Below are positions 16,413 to 24,698 of a stretch of 64,000 nucleotides of DNA, piece after piece; within the stretch, counting starts at the first letter, position 1, and each line of letters starts with the position of its first letter. Origin of the DNA: Mameliella sp. MMSF_3455 (GTDB taxonomy: Bacteria; Pseudomonadota; Alphaproteobacteria; Rhodobacterales; Rhodobacteraceae); assembly GCF_030733205.1 (NCBI RefSeq), contig NZ_JASHJL010000002.1:1-64000 (forward strand). The letters run 5' to 3'. The translations under genes were made by a program, and so were the position numbers. A model generated the notes under the pieces. The model saw only the letters and a list, made by a program, of their open reading frames with translations. It did not search any database and was not told the origin of the DNA.

Positions 16413-16883
16413 ACGCCCAAACCCTTGACGCTACGGCAGGTTAATTCGGCATTCACTTTCGGAGGCTTTTGGCTATCTTGCTGAAAACTTGATTGTTTCG
16501 GGTTAGCCATGTCCATGTTTTACCATCGTGGAGGGGATTTCTGCCCCACCCCGTCCCGCCCGGTATTGCCGGGCCGCACTGCCAGACCAGGCCAGCGCAT
16601 GACGCATTCGCCACACAGGGGACCAATGTCCCTGAAGGTGCTGCAACGGCGCCATTGACGCGCCCCACGCGTCGACCCTGAAGACCCCGGACGGCTCCCC
16701 GCACACGCTCGCGTGCCCATCCGTCCCACCCCCTGACAGAACGTCGGCACATCAAACCATCCCCGTGTGAGTCCCGCCTCGCACGTTAGTCAACGACTTG
16801 CAGCGCCTGCCGCGGGCGCCCTGTCGCACGTATCAGACAGGCCTTCGTGCCAAAGAGATTGTACCCAAAAGGAGTGACCTCGA
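16413..16883. other. 471-base gap without a convincing gene
   Basis: I see no supported gene here. A 49-codon ORF at 16509-16658 lacks a ribosome binding site and has an Arg/Pro-rich, shadow-like composition. The final 30 bases carry the AAAGGAG ribosome binding site of the following Hint gene. The promoter for that gene presumably lies here, but I could not place it. Confidence 0.5.
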
Positions 16884-17804
16884 ATGCCCAACTTCCAAGC
16901 GACCGACATGCTGTATTTCCGAGGCTCGGACACCGGTTCGACCCTCACCCCAACCGGGAGTTACTTGCTTTACACCTCGGACACGACCGTGGTGGACGGC
17001 AACAATGACGGCCAGGTCAACATAGGCTTCGACTACCTTCAGTGGGGCAGCAACACGCTCTCCTTCAGCACCTTCACCATCACGATCAACGGCAACGAAT
17101 ATGCCATTTTCCAGGACGACCGGGATTTCTACATTCCCTTCGATTCCAGCATCGATGACCTCTCGTCGCTGCACGGCACCTCCGTCACGCAGCCCATTTC
17201 CTCGCCCACGGCGTCCGCCAGCACGATCAACTGCTTTGCAGCAGGCACCCGGATCGCGACCGCGACCGGCGATTTCGCCGTCGAAACACTGACGGCCGGT
17301 CAGGAGATCCTGCGGGCCGATGGCGGCACCACGCGGGTGCGCTGGGTCGGCCACCAGCCGGTGCGCCCGGCCGATGGTCATCTGGTCGTGATCCACGCCG
17401 GGGCTCTGGGCGGCGGACTGCCCCTGCGCGACCTCGTGGTCACCGGCGACCACGGCATGGTTCTGGACGGGCATGTGGTCAACGCCTCTGCCCTGGTGAA
17501 CGGGCGCGGCATCACCTGGGCCAATCCGGCGGAAATGCCCCATACCGTCACCGTCTACCATGTCGAGACAGAGACCCACGAGGCGCTGCTGGCCGAAGGC
17601 GCCCCGGCAGAAACCTATGTCGATTACGCCGGGCGTAGCGCCTTTGCCAACTACCAGGAATACCTGGAATTGAACGGCGCAGACCGCCTCATCCACGAGA
17701 TGGCCCTGCCCCGGATTTCCAGCCGCCGCTTCCTGCCCGACAGCATCCGCGCCCGACTGGACGGCGCGGCAGCCCACGACGCGGAATTTGCGCAAAGCGC
17801 CTGA
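16884..17804 (+). CDS. Hint (hedgehog/intein-like) domain protein, active-site residues present
   Basis: This 306-residue protein has an N-terminal beta-rich domain (1-112) rich in Thr, Ser, Asn and Asp, with no signal peptide. A Hint domain runs from about 115 to 255. The Hint nucleophile is Cys117 in INCFAAGTRI, and the block-B motif is TGDH at 187-190, so self-cleavage chemistry is possible. ASALVNGRG follows. Such proteins are abundant in Rhodobacteraceae and often secreted by type I systems; that export route is inference here. It lies between trmD and rplS, an insertion in the core operon. Compare the degenerate homologue at 48249-49289. Confidence 0.85.
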   Translation: MPNFQATDMLYFRGSDTGSTLTPTGSYLLYTSDTTVVDGNNDGQVNIGFDYLQWGSNTLSFSTFTITINGNEYAIFQDDRDFYIPFDSSIDDLSSLHGTSVTQPISSPTASASTINCFAAGTRIATATGDFAVETLTAGQEILRADGGTTRVRWVGHQPVRPADGHLVVIHAGALGGGLPLRDLVVTGDHGMVLDGHVVNASALVNGRGITWANPAEMPHTVTVYHVETETHEALLAEGAPAETYVDYAGRSAFANYQEYLELNGADRLIHEMALPRISSRRFLPDSIRARLDGAAAHDAEFAQSA

Positions 17805-17879
17805 ATGCATCGCGTTCTCGGGCTGCGGGTCTTGGTCCTTGATTTAGCTCCCGCACGCATGTAAGGACACGCATCTTTC

Positions 17880-17901
17880 GGTGCCGGGGCGACTCGGCAC
17901 C
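17880..17901 (+). promoter_or_regulatory. Hairpin in the rplS leader
   Basis: GGTGCCG (17880-17886) and CGGCACC (17895-17901) form a 7-bp stem with an 8-base loop. It sits in the 226-base leader before rplS. No T-run follows. It could end the Hint transcript or be part of an L19 leader structure. Confidence 0.4.
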
Positions 17902-18030
17902 GATTGACCTTGTTGTCCGGCGACGGGCAGCCCCGAACAAAGAACAGCTGGTCATCTTTATCCCGTCGGGGAGAAAGCACTGCCCAGACATCTCCGCGGG
18001 AAAACCGCGACGAACATAGGAGAAGGTCAG

Positions 18031-18426
18031 ATGGATCTGATCGCACAGCTCGAGGCGGAACAGATTGCCTCGCTCGGGAAGAGCATTCCCGATTTCAAGC
18101 CCGGCGACACCGTGCGCGTCGGCTACAAGGTGACCGAAGGCACCCGCACCCGTGTGCAGAACTACGAAGGCGTCTGCATCAGCCGCAAGAACGGCAAGGG
18201 CATCGCGGGTTCGTTCACCGTTCGCAAGATCTCTTTCGGTGAAGGCGTGGAACGTGTGTTCCCGCTGTACTCGACCAACATCGAGTCGATCGAAGTCGTC
18301 CGTCGTGGCCGCGTCCGCCGCGCCAAGATGTACTATCTGCGTTCGCGTCGCGGCAAGTCGGCCCGTATCGCAGAGGACACCACCTACAAGCCGCTCAAGA
18401 ACAAGAGCGCCGGCGCTGACGCCTAA
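18031..18426 (+). CDS. rplS: 50S ribosomal protein L19
   Basis: This 131-residue protein has the typical L19 start [15 protein letters not shown] and core motifs [16 protein letters not shown] and [21 protein letters not shown]19 sits at the 30S-50S interface. GGAGAAGG precedes the ATG. A C-terminal extension of about 20 residues ending KNKSAGADA is common in related species. rpmE follows after 12 bases. Confidence 0.98.
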   Translation: MDLIAQLEAEQIASLGKSIPDFKPGDTVRVGYKVTEGTRTRVQNYEGVCISRKNGKGIAGSFTVRKISFGEGVERVFPLYSTNIESIEVVRRGRVRRAKMYYLRSRRGKSARIAEDTTYKPLKNKSAGADA

Positions 18427-18438
18427 GGAGCCCGCGAT

Positions 18439-18660
18439 ATGAAAAAGAACCTGCACCCCGATTATCACCTGATCACCGTCAAGATGACCGACGGGACCGA
18501 GTATCAGACCCGTTCGACCTGGGGCAAAGAGGGCGACACGCTCGTGCTCGACATTGACCCCACCGTGCACCCGGCCTGGACCGGCGGCACGGGCCGCATG
18601 CTCGACCAGGGCGGCCGCGTGTCGAAGTTCAAGAAGAAATACGAAGGCCTCGGCTTCTGA
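18439..18660 (+). CDS. rpmE: 50S ribosomal protein L31
   Basis: This 73-residue protein is of the long alphaproteobacterial L31 type: [20 protein letters not shown] and [19 protein letters not shown]. The four zinc-binding cysteines of the C+ form are absent, so this is a zinc-independent version. It ends the translation island and is followed by a strong terminator. Confidence 0.96.
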   Translation: MKKNLHPDYHLITVKMTDGTEYQTRSTWGKEGDTLVLDIDPTVHPAWTGGTGRMLDQGGRVSKFKKKYEGLGF

Positions 18661-18683
18661 GCCTTTCGCCTTTCGGAACAGGA

Positions 18684-18708
18684 CGCCGCCCCTCGGGGCG
18701 GCGTTTTT
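18684..18708 (+). terminator. Rho-independent terminator after rpmE
   Basis: CGCCGCCC and GGGCGGCG form an 8-bp GC stem with a 4-base loop, followed by TTTTT at 18704-18708. Confidence 0.92.
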
Positions 18709-18741
18709 CGTTTGGCAGACCGCGAACGGCCGTTCGAGCGA

Positions 18742-18930
18742 TCATTTCTTGACGCTCAGCCCCATGCCGGACACGGTCTTGGGGCCGCTGGGAGCGTGCA
18801 GTTCGTCCGGCACACAGGTTGTCCATTTCGGTTGCCCAGGGCTGACCTTGGGTATGCAGGGCGGGGTGTCCGCCGCGACAGTATTGGCCAGGACAACAAG
18901 GGCTGTCATCGAAAGCAAAGCGATACGCAT
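18742..18930 (-). CDS. Small secreted protein (62 aa)
   Basis: The start at 18930 is preceded by GAGGAG and gives a signal peptide MRIALLSMTALVVLANTVAA. A mature part of about 42 residues follows, with two cysteines (PPCIPKV and TTCVPDEL). An upstream in-frame start would add 51 unconserved residues. The function is unknown; it is likely periplasmic. It converges on the rpmE terminator. Confidence 0.65.
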   Translation of the reverse strand: MRIALLSMTALVVLANTVAADTPPCIPKVSPGQPKWTTCVPDELHAPSGPKTVSGMGLSVKK

Positions 18931-19155
18931 TGTAATCTCCTCAATCAAAATCCGGGACAGGGTTGCCCCGCGGTTCAAAGCTATGCGGGCTTGCCCCGGC
19001 GCGGCAGTCTGATTTCCCCCACCCGGACACGGCAGGTTCTTGCGCATCGGGGACCGTGCGGGTGTCGCGCCCAACGACACCAAGACGAGCCACCCACTGG
19101 ACAGCTATCCCTGCCCCTGCCAATTTGATCAAAACCCGCAGCCGGAGTCGCCGCC

Positions 19156-20505
19156 ATGAAGGACGAGAACTTTCTCAAGGAAAACAACGCCCGCCAGCTC
19201 TGGCACCCGATGGGCGCCCCGGGTGACGCACAGGCCAACCCGCCCAAGATCATCAAGGGAGCCGAGGGCAGCAGCATTACCGACATCGACGGTCATACCG
19301 CGGTGGACGCGGTGGGGGGCCTGTGGTGTGTCAACCTTGGCTATTCCAACGACCGGGTTAAACAGGCCATCGCGGACCAGCTTTATGACCTGCCCTATTA
19401 CTCGGCCTTTGCGGGCACCTCGAACCCGCCTGCGATCGAGGCCGCCTACGCAGTGCAGGAGTTCTTTGCCCCCGACGGGATGGAGCGGGTGTTCTTTACC
19501 TCGGGCGGATCGGATTCCGTGGAAACCTGCCTGCGGCTGGCCCGGCAGTATCACCGCCTGCGCGGGGAACCGACGCGGACCAAGTTCCTCAGCCTGAAGA
19601 AAGGGTATCACGGCACCCATTTCGGCGGCGCGAGCGTCAACGGCAACAACCGCTTCCGCATCAACTACGAGCCGCTCCTGCCCGGCTGTTTCCACCTGCC
19701 GTCACCCTATCCCTATCGCAACCCGTTCAACGAAACAGACCCTGCGAAACTGGCCCAGCTGATCGCGCAGGCGATGGAGGACGAAATCCAGTTCCAGGGC
19801 GCGGACACCATCGCCGCCTTCATCATGGAACCGATCCAGGGCGCCGGCGGCGTGATCGTGCCGGACGCCAGTTTCATGCCGCTGATGCGCGAGGTCTGCG
19901 ACCGCCACGGCATCCTGCTGATCTCGGACGAGGTCATCACCGGCTTTGGCCGCACCGGCGACTGGTCAGGCGCGCGGCACTGGGGAGTGCAGCCCGACAT
20001 GATGAGCACCGCCAAGGGCATCACCTCTGGCTATTTCCCGGTGGGTGCGGCGCTGATGTCGGGAAAGGTGGCAGAGGTCTTTGAAAAAGCGGGCGCCGAT
20101 GGCGGGATCTACCACGGCTACACCTATTCCGCACACCCGGTGGGCGCCGCGGCGGTCACAGCCTGCCTCGAAGAGACCCTGCGTCTGGACACCAAGACCA
20201 ACGCGGCAGCACGTGGCAAGCAACTGTATGACGGTGTGTGCAAACTGGCAGAACGCCATGACATCATCGGCGATGTGCGCGGCGGCCACGGGCTGATGAC
20301 CGGGATCGAGATCGTCAGCGACCGCGCGGCCCAAACGCCGATGGACGGGGAAACGATGAAGCGCATCCACCAGACCGCCTACGAGGCCGGTGCAATGGTT
20401 CGCCTTGGCATGCACAACATCCTGATGTCGCCGCCGCTGACCGTCACCGAAGGTGAAATCGACACCATCCTGACAGCCCTGGACAAGGGGTTCGCCACGG
20501 CGTGA
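19156..20505 (+). CDS. Class III aminotransferase (omega-aminotransferase)
   Basis: This 449-residue PLP enzyme of fold type I has the phosphate-binding SGGSDSVET motif, ISDEVITGFGRTG with the cofactor aspartate, and the Schiff-base Lys287 in STAKGITSG. The N-terminal NARQLWHPM region is seen in taurine:pyruvate and beta-alanine/polyamine:pyruvate aminotransferases. The substrate is therefore probably an omega-amino acid or amine with pyruvate as acceptor. The convergent AGCS amino-acid symporter is its only metabolic neighbour. A shared bidirectional terminator separates them. Confidence 0.88.
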   Translation: MKDENFLKENNARQLWHPMGAPGDAQANPPKIIKGAEGSSITDIDGHTAVDAVGGLWCVNLGYSNDRVKQAIADQLYDLPYYSAFAGTSNPPAIEAAYAVQEFFAPDGMERVFFTSGGSDSVETCLRLARQYHRLRGEPTRTKFLSLKKGYHGTHFGGASVNGNNRFRINYEPLLPGCFHLPSPYPYRNPFNETDPAKLAQLIAQAMEDEIQFQGADTIAAFIMEPIQGAGGVIVPDASFMPLMREVCDRHGILLISDEVITGFGRTGDWSGARHWGVQPDMMSTAKGITSGYFPVGAALMSGKVAEVFEKAGADGGIYHGYTYSAHPVGAAAVTACLEETLRLDTKTNAAARGKQLYDGVCKLAERHDIIGDVRGGHGLMTGIEIVSDRAAQTPMDGETMKRIHQTAYEAGAMVRLGMHNILMSPPLTVTEGEIDTILTALDKGFATA

Positions 20506-20527
20506 AGCGCCCCGTCACCTCCAATGA

Positions 20528-20556
20528 AAAGGGGCCGTCCATCGGGCGGCCCCTTT
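20528..20556. terminator. Bidirectional terminator
   Basis: AAAGGGGCCGTCC (20528-20540) and GGGCGGCCCCTTT (20544-20556) form a long stem with a 3-base loop. The A/T ends on both sides serve both convergent genes. Confidence 0.88.
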
Positions 20557-20574
20557 CCGTTCGTCCGACTAACG

Positions 20575-22128
20575 TCAGTGCTTGAACTTCTTGATCTCAC
20601 CCGTTTTCAGGCGGTCGAGATAGCTGTTCACCTCGCGCTTGACGATCGGCATCAGGAAGTAGAGGCCAATGATGTTGACCACCGCCATCGCAAAGATCGC
20701 CGCATCCGAGAAGTCGATCACCGGGCCAAGGCTGGCCGAGGCGCCGATAATCACGAAGATGCAGAAGATCACCTTGAACACCAGTTCCTTGGTCTTTCCC
20801 TCGCCGAACAGGAAGGTCCAGGCCTTCAGGCCGTAATAGGACCAGCTGATCATGGTCGAGAAGGCAAAGAGGATCACGGCAATCGCCAGGATCGTCGGGA
20901 ACCAGCTGAAGGTGCTGCCAAAGGCCGCCGCCGTCAGACCCACGCCCGAGGTATCGCCGACCGTCTTGATCGCGGTCCCGGCCTCGTTCAGCATGTAATT
21001 GCCCGTCGCCTCGTCGATCATCAACTGCTGGGTGATGATGATCACCAGCGCCGTCATGGTGCAGATCACAACCGTGTCGATGAAAGGTTCCAGCAAGGAC
21101 ACGAAACCCTCGGTGATCGGTTCCTTGGTGCGCACGGCAGAGTGCGCGATGGCCGCCGAGCCGACGCCCGCCTCGTTCGAGAAGGCCGCCCGCTTGAACC
21201 CCTGGATCAGCGCGCCGACCATACCGCCCGCGACGCCCAGCCCGGTAAAGGCACCGGCAAAGATCTGGCCAAAGGCCCAGCCGATCATGTCGGCGTTCAT
21301 GATCAGGATGATCAGCGCCGTGCCGACGTAGATCACCGCCATGAAGGGCACGACCTTTTCCGTCACCGAGGCGATGGACTTCAGCCCGCCGATAATCACG
21401 ACAAAGACGATAGCCGCAAACACCAGACCGGTGATGAAGCCGGGATATTCTCCGACGACGCCCGTGATGGCCTGGTGCGCCTGGTTGGCCTGGAACATGT
21501 TGCCGCCGCCCAGCGACCCCAGGATGCAGAAGATCGAGAAGAGCACCGCAAGGATACCGCCGCCCGGCAGGCCGCGCTCGGCAAAGCCCTTGGTCAGGTA
21601 ATACATCGGGCCGCCCGAAACATGGCCGTCCGCGAACTCGTTTCGGTATTTCACGCCCAGCGTACATTCGGTGAATTTCGACGCCATGCCCATCAGGCCG
21701 GCGAGGATCATCCAGAAGGTTGCCCCCGGGCCGCCGATGCCCACGGCCACCGCGACCCCTGCGATGTTGCCGAGGCCGACCGTGCCGGACAGCGCCGTGG
21801 CCAGCGCCTGGAAGTGGCTGACCTCGCCCGCGTCATCGGGATCGGAATAGTCGCCTTTGACCAGCGCGATGGAATGGGGGAAGGCCCGGAACTGGATGAA
21901 GCCGAAGTAGATGGTGAAAACGGTCGCCGCGATCACCAGCCAGGCGACGATCCAGGGAAAGCTGGTGCCGGGAAAGGGGCTGAAGATAAAGCTCACAAAC
22001 CAGCCGGTAGCGCCGCTGAATATCGCGTTGATTCTTTCGTCGATGGTCTGCTCCTGCGCGGCGGCAGCGCCCGCAAAAAGCAGAAAAGCCGCAGCGGCAA
22101 GCGCCGCACGTTGTGTCAATCTGTTCAT
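20575..22128 (-). CDS. AGCS-family sodium:alanine/glycine symporter
   Basis: This 517-residue membrane protein begins with a cleavable-looking N-terminus (MNRLTQRAALAAAAFLLFAG), followed by about eleven helices. AGCS signatures include the GTVGLGNIAGVAVA motif and GFKRAAFSNEAGVGSAAIAH. It imports small neutral amino acids with Na+. A universal stress protein gene lies 25 bases upstream on the same strand and may be in the same transcript. Confidence 0.93.
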   Translation of the reverse strand: MNRLTQRAALAAAAFLLFAGAAAAQEQTIDERINAIFSGATGWFVSFIFSPFPGTSFPWIVAWLVIAATVFTIYFGFIQFRAFPHSIALVKGDYSDPDDAGEVSHFQALATALSGTVGLGNIAGVAVAVGIGGPGATFWMILAGLMGMASKFTECTLGVKYRNEFADGHVSGGPMYYLTKGFAERGLPGGGILAVLFSIFCILGSLGGGNMFQANQAHQAITGVVGEYPGFITGLVFAAIVFVVIIGGLKSIASVTEKVVPFMAVIYVGTALIILIMNADMIGWAFGQIFAGAFTGLGVAGGMVGALIQGFKRAAFSNEAGVGSAAIAHSAVRTKEPITEGFVSLLEPFIDTVVICTMTALVIIITQQLMIDEATGNYMLNEAGTAIKTVGDTSGVGLTAAAFGSTFSWFPTILAIAVILFAFSTMISWSYYGLKAWTFLFGEGKTKELVFKVIFCIFVIIGASASLGPVIDFSDAAIFAMAVVNIIGLYFLMPIVKREVNSYLDRLKTGEIKKFKH

Positions 22129-22153
22129 GTCGGTTGTCCTGTTCTACGGCGCT

Positions 22154-22588
22154 TCAAGGGACGATGGTGCAGGGCACCGGGGCGGTCTGGACCAGCGATC
22201 CGGCGACGGAACCAAAGACCCGGCTGCCAAAACGGGAATGCCCGTTGCGACCGATGAAGATCTGCGCCGCCTCCATTTTCTCGGCAATCTCGCACAGCGT
22301 GTCGGCGATATGGCCATAGCGCAGAACCGTCTCGACCGGCACGCCCTTGCCCTCGACCGCGGTCTTGGCGGGGGTGATGATCGATTTTTCGGCCCGGTTC
22401 AGTTCTTCCTTGCGGCGCATGTGGCGCTCTTCCAACTCGGTCGGGGTCAGGAAGGAATAGGGCGACCATTCCAGCACATGGGCGATCACAACCATCGCCC
22501 CCTGCGCCGTGGCGCGTTCCATCGCGAAGTCCAGCGCACGCCGCGCCGCCTCGCTGCCGTCATATCCGACGACAAACTTATCGTTCAT
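22154..22588 (-). CDS. Universal stress protein (UspA family)
   Basis: This 144-residue Usp domain begins with FVVGYDGSEAARRALDFA. The ATP-binding signature is GRNGHSRFGSRVFGSVAGSL, matching the G-2x-G-9x-G(S/T) pattern, so it is of the nucleotide-binding type. The start at 22588 removes a long unconserved upstream extension. It sits upstream of the AGCS symporter and divergent from the sulfide oxidoreductase. Confidence 0.9.
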   Translation of the reverse strand: MNDKFVVGYDGSEAARRALDFAMERATAQGAMVVIAHVLEWSPYSFLTPTELEERHMRRKEELNRAEKSIITPAKTAVEGKGVPVETVLRYGHIADTLCEIAEKMEAAQIFIGRNGHSRFGSRVFGSVAGSLVQTAPVPCTIVP

Positions 22589-22791
22589 CTTGAGTGTCCC
22601 TGTTCCGTTTATTCGCCTTATGGCTGAGTAGAGAGTAACAACGGTGTGACAGGGGATTTTCCCGAAAATATGCCAATCGCATGCCGGTTCGACCGAATTT
22701 ACCAATTTTTCGTGCCTTGGGAGAAGCATCTCCCGGTTTTTATGCGGTATGGGGCCGGTTTTCTGCCCTCGGCCTGCGACCGTTTCGCTCA

Positions 22792-22820
22792 TTAAACATT
22801 CTGATAAATGAATGTATAAA
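22792..22820 (+). promoter_or_regulatory. Promoter with SqrR/BigR-type operator (copy 1)
   Basis: TTAAAC (22792-22797) and TATAAA (22815-22820) make a -35/-10 pair with a 17-base spacer. The palindrome ACATTC-N8-GAATGT (22796-22815) fills the spacer, an ideal position for repression. The core ATTC-N8-GAAT matches, from memory, the operator of the sulfide-responsive repressor SqrR. The same core recurs at 24625-24640. Confidence 0.75.
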
Positions 22821-22860
22821 TTTGCATGACCCGATTCCCCGCATGCAGGAGGTGCAAGCC

Positions 22861-24534
22861 TTGGAATTCCGCAAGATCACCGACGACATCACCGTCTCTC
22901 CCCAGATCGCCGCAGTTCACCTGCAAGAGATCGCCGATGCGGGCTATCGCGCCATCATCTGCAACCGCCCGGATGGCGAGGGTGCCGATCAACCGACCTT
23001 TGACGAAATCGCCGACGCGGCAAAGGCCAAGGGGCTGGAGGCTCGCTATCAGCCCGTGACCTCGGGCAAGGTTCGGGACGCGGACGCCAAGGCCTTTGGC
23101 CAGTTGCTGCGCGAGTTGCCCGGCCCGGTCTTTGCCTACTGCCGAACTGGCACGCGGTCAGCGACGCTCTGGTCGCTGAGCCAGGCGAATACGCTGGCCC
23201 CCGCGACGATCCTCGCCGCCACCAAGGGTGCCAGCTATGACATGGCAGGTGTCGTGCGGCGCATCGTGAACGGGGGCAAGACCCCCACGGACACGGGCGG
23301 CGCCAAGTTCGATGTCGTCATCGTGGGCGGCGGCGCGGCCGGGATCGCCGTGGCCTCCAGCCTCAAGGCGCGCAAGCCGGGTCTCGACATCGCCATCCTG
23401 GACCCGGCCGATGTGCACTACTACCAGCCCGGCTGGACGATGGTTGGCGGCGGCGTCTTCGAGGCCGCGACCACGGCCCGCACGATGGGCAGCCTGATCC
23501 CTCAGGGCGTCCACTGGATCAAGTCCGCCGTTGCCGCGTTTGAGCCGGAAAACAACGCCGTGGTGCTCGATGGCTGCCGCGTTGTGAAATATGATAGGCT
23601 GATCGTCTGTCCGGGACTAAAGCTGGACTGGCACGGGGTAGAGGGGCTGGTGGACACGCTGGGCAAGAACGGCGTGACCTCAAACTACCGCTATGACCTG
23701 GCGCCCTACACCTGGGAACTTGTCAGCAAGATGCGAGAAGGGCGTGCGCTCTTCACCCAACCGCCGATGCCGATCAAATGCGCCGGTGCGCCGCAAAAGG
23801 CGATGTATCTTTCCGGCGACCACTGGTTCCGGACCGGGCGGCTGAAGGACATCGACATCCAGTTCATGAACGCGGGCGGAGTGCTGTTTGGGGTCAAGGA
23901 CTATGTTCCGGCGCTGATGGATTACGTCAGGAAGTACGATGCGACGCTGAACTTCTTTCACAACCTGATCGCCGTGGACGGCCCAGCCAAGACGGCGACT
24001 TTCAAGGTGACGAAACCGGACGCAGACCCGACCGAGGTTACGGTCGCGTTCGACATGATGCATGTCTGTCCGCCACAGGTGGCACCGGATTTCATCCGCG
24101 TTTCGCCCTTGGCCGATGCAGCAGGCTGGGTCGATGTCGACCAGGCCACGTTGCGGCACAAGACCTATGACAACATCTGGTCCCTTGGTGACGTCATGAA
24201 TGCCCCCAACGCCAAGACCGCCGCAGCCGCGCGGATGCAGGCGCCCGTGGTGGCCGAGAACATAGTCGCGGACACCCGCGGCCTCAGCCCGCATGCGGTC
24301 TACAATGGCTACGGCTCCTGTCCGTTGACGGTCGAGAAGGGCAAGATCGTTCTGGCCGAGTTCGGCTATGGCGGGGCGCTGCTGCCCTCCTTCCCCAAGT
24401 GGGTGATCGATGGCACCAAGCCGACGCGCGCCGCATGGTTGCTGAAGGAACAGATCCTGCCGCCGGTCTACTGGAAAGCCATGTTGCGCGGGAAAGAGTG
24501 GATGGCCAAGCCGGAAAGCATCTCGGCCGGATAA
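22861..24534 (+). CDS. DUF442 phosphatase-like/sulfurtransferase domain fused to type II sulfide:quinone oxidoreductase
   Basis: This 557-residue fusion starts with a DUF442 domain (1-110; TIGR01244-like) carrying a PTP-like loop with Cys94 in YCRTGTRSA. The FAD-binding domain begins at about 150 with VVIVGGGAAG. SQR type II redox cysteines are Cys307 (IKCAGAPQKAMYL) and Cys487 (GYGSCPLT, before the LAEFGYGG motif). It should oxidise sulfide to persulfide and pass electrons to quinone at the membrane, with the DUF442 domain handling persulfide. The start is TTG 22861: AGGAGGT at 22847-22853 fits it, and an ATG at 22681 would lie upstream of the promoter and operator. ATG 22843 is the alternative. 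Confidence 0.88.
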   Translation: MEFRKITDDITVSPQIAAVHLQEIADAGYRAIICNRPDGEGADQPTFDEIADAAKAKGLEARYQPVTSGKVRDADAKAFGQLLRELPGPVFAYCRTGTRSATLWSLSQANTLAPATILAATKGASYDMAGVVRRIVNGGKTPTDTGGAKFDVVIVGGGAAGIAVASSLKARKPGLDIAILDPADVHYYQPGWTMVGGGVFEAATTARTMGSLIPQGVHWIKSAVAAFEPENNAVVLDGCRVVKYDRLIVCPGLKLDWHGVEGLVDTLGKNGVTSNYRYDLAPYTWELVSKMREGRALFTQPPMPIKCAGAPQKAMYLSGDHWFRTGRLKDIDIQFMNAGGVLFGVKDYVPALMDYVRKYDATLNFFHNLIAVDGPAKTATFKVTKPDADPTEVTVAFDMMHVCPPQVAPDFIRVSPLADAAGWVDVDQATLRHKTYDNIWSLGDVMNAPNAKTAAAARMQAPVVAENIVADTRGLSPHAVYNGYGSCPLTVEKGKIVLAEFGYGGALLPSFPKWVIDGTKPTRAAWLLKEQILPPVYWKAMLRGKEWMAKPESISAG

Positions 24535-24544
24535 GTTCAAGGCT

Positions 24545-24579
24545 GCCATGGGCCGGGGCGAGACGCGACGGCCCATGGC
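24545..24579 (+). terminator. Hairpin between the SQR fusion and sulP
   Basis: GCCATGGGCCG (24545-24555) and CGGCCCATGGC (24569-24579) form a perfect 11-bp stem with a 13-base loop, just after the SQR stop. No T-run follows. It separates two units that each have their own operator. Confidence 0.5.
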
Positions 24580-24618
24580 TCGCTGCCGCACAGCTTGCTG
24601 GCGCACGCGCGCAGCCCC

Positions 24619-24649
24619 TTTTAAATTCTGATTTGTGAATATATATGAT
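24619..24649 (+). promoter_or_regulatory. Promoter with SqrR/BigR-type operator (copy 2)
   Basis: ATTC (24625-24628), TGATTTGT and GAAT (24637-24640) repeat the ATTC-N8-GAAT core found upstream of the SQR fusion. The two copies also share TGAT after ATTC, TGAAT, and a following TATA stretch. A -10 of TATATG (24642-24647) or TATGAT (24644-24649) fits by analogy; the -35 (TTTTAA, 24619-24624) is weak. Confidence 0.65.
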
Positions 24650-24698
24650 TTCCAGACGCGACTCGGGGGATAAACCCGACCCGAAAGCAGGATTCGCC

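Noticed and set aside
16509-16658. A 49-codon plus ORF in the gap before the Hint gene
   Set aside because: No ribosome binding site, Arg/Pro/His-rich random-looking sequence, no overlap or spacing that suggests coupling.
22681-22860. Longer ATG start for the SQR fusion at 22681
   Set aside because: The promoter and operator at 22792-22820 lie downstream of that ATG, and the extra residues match no family; TTG 22861 has a strong ribosome binding site.
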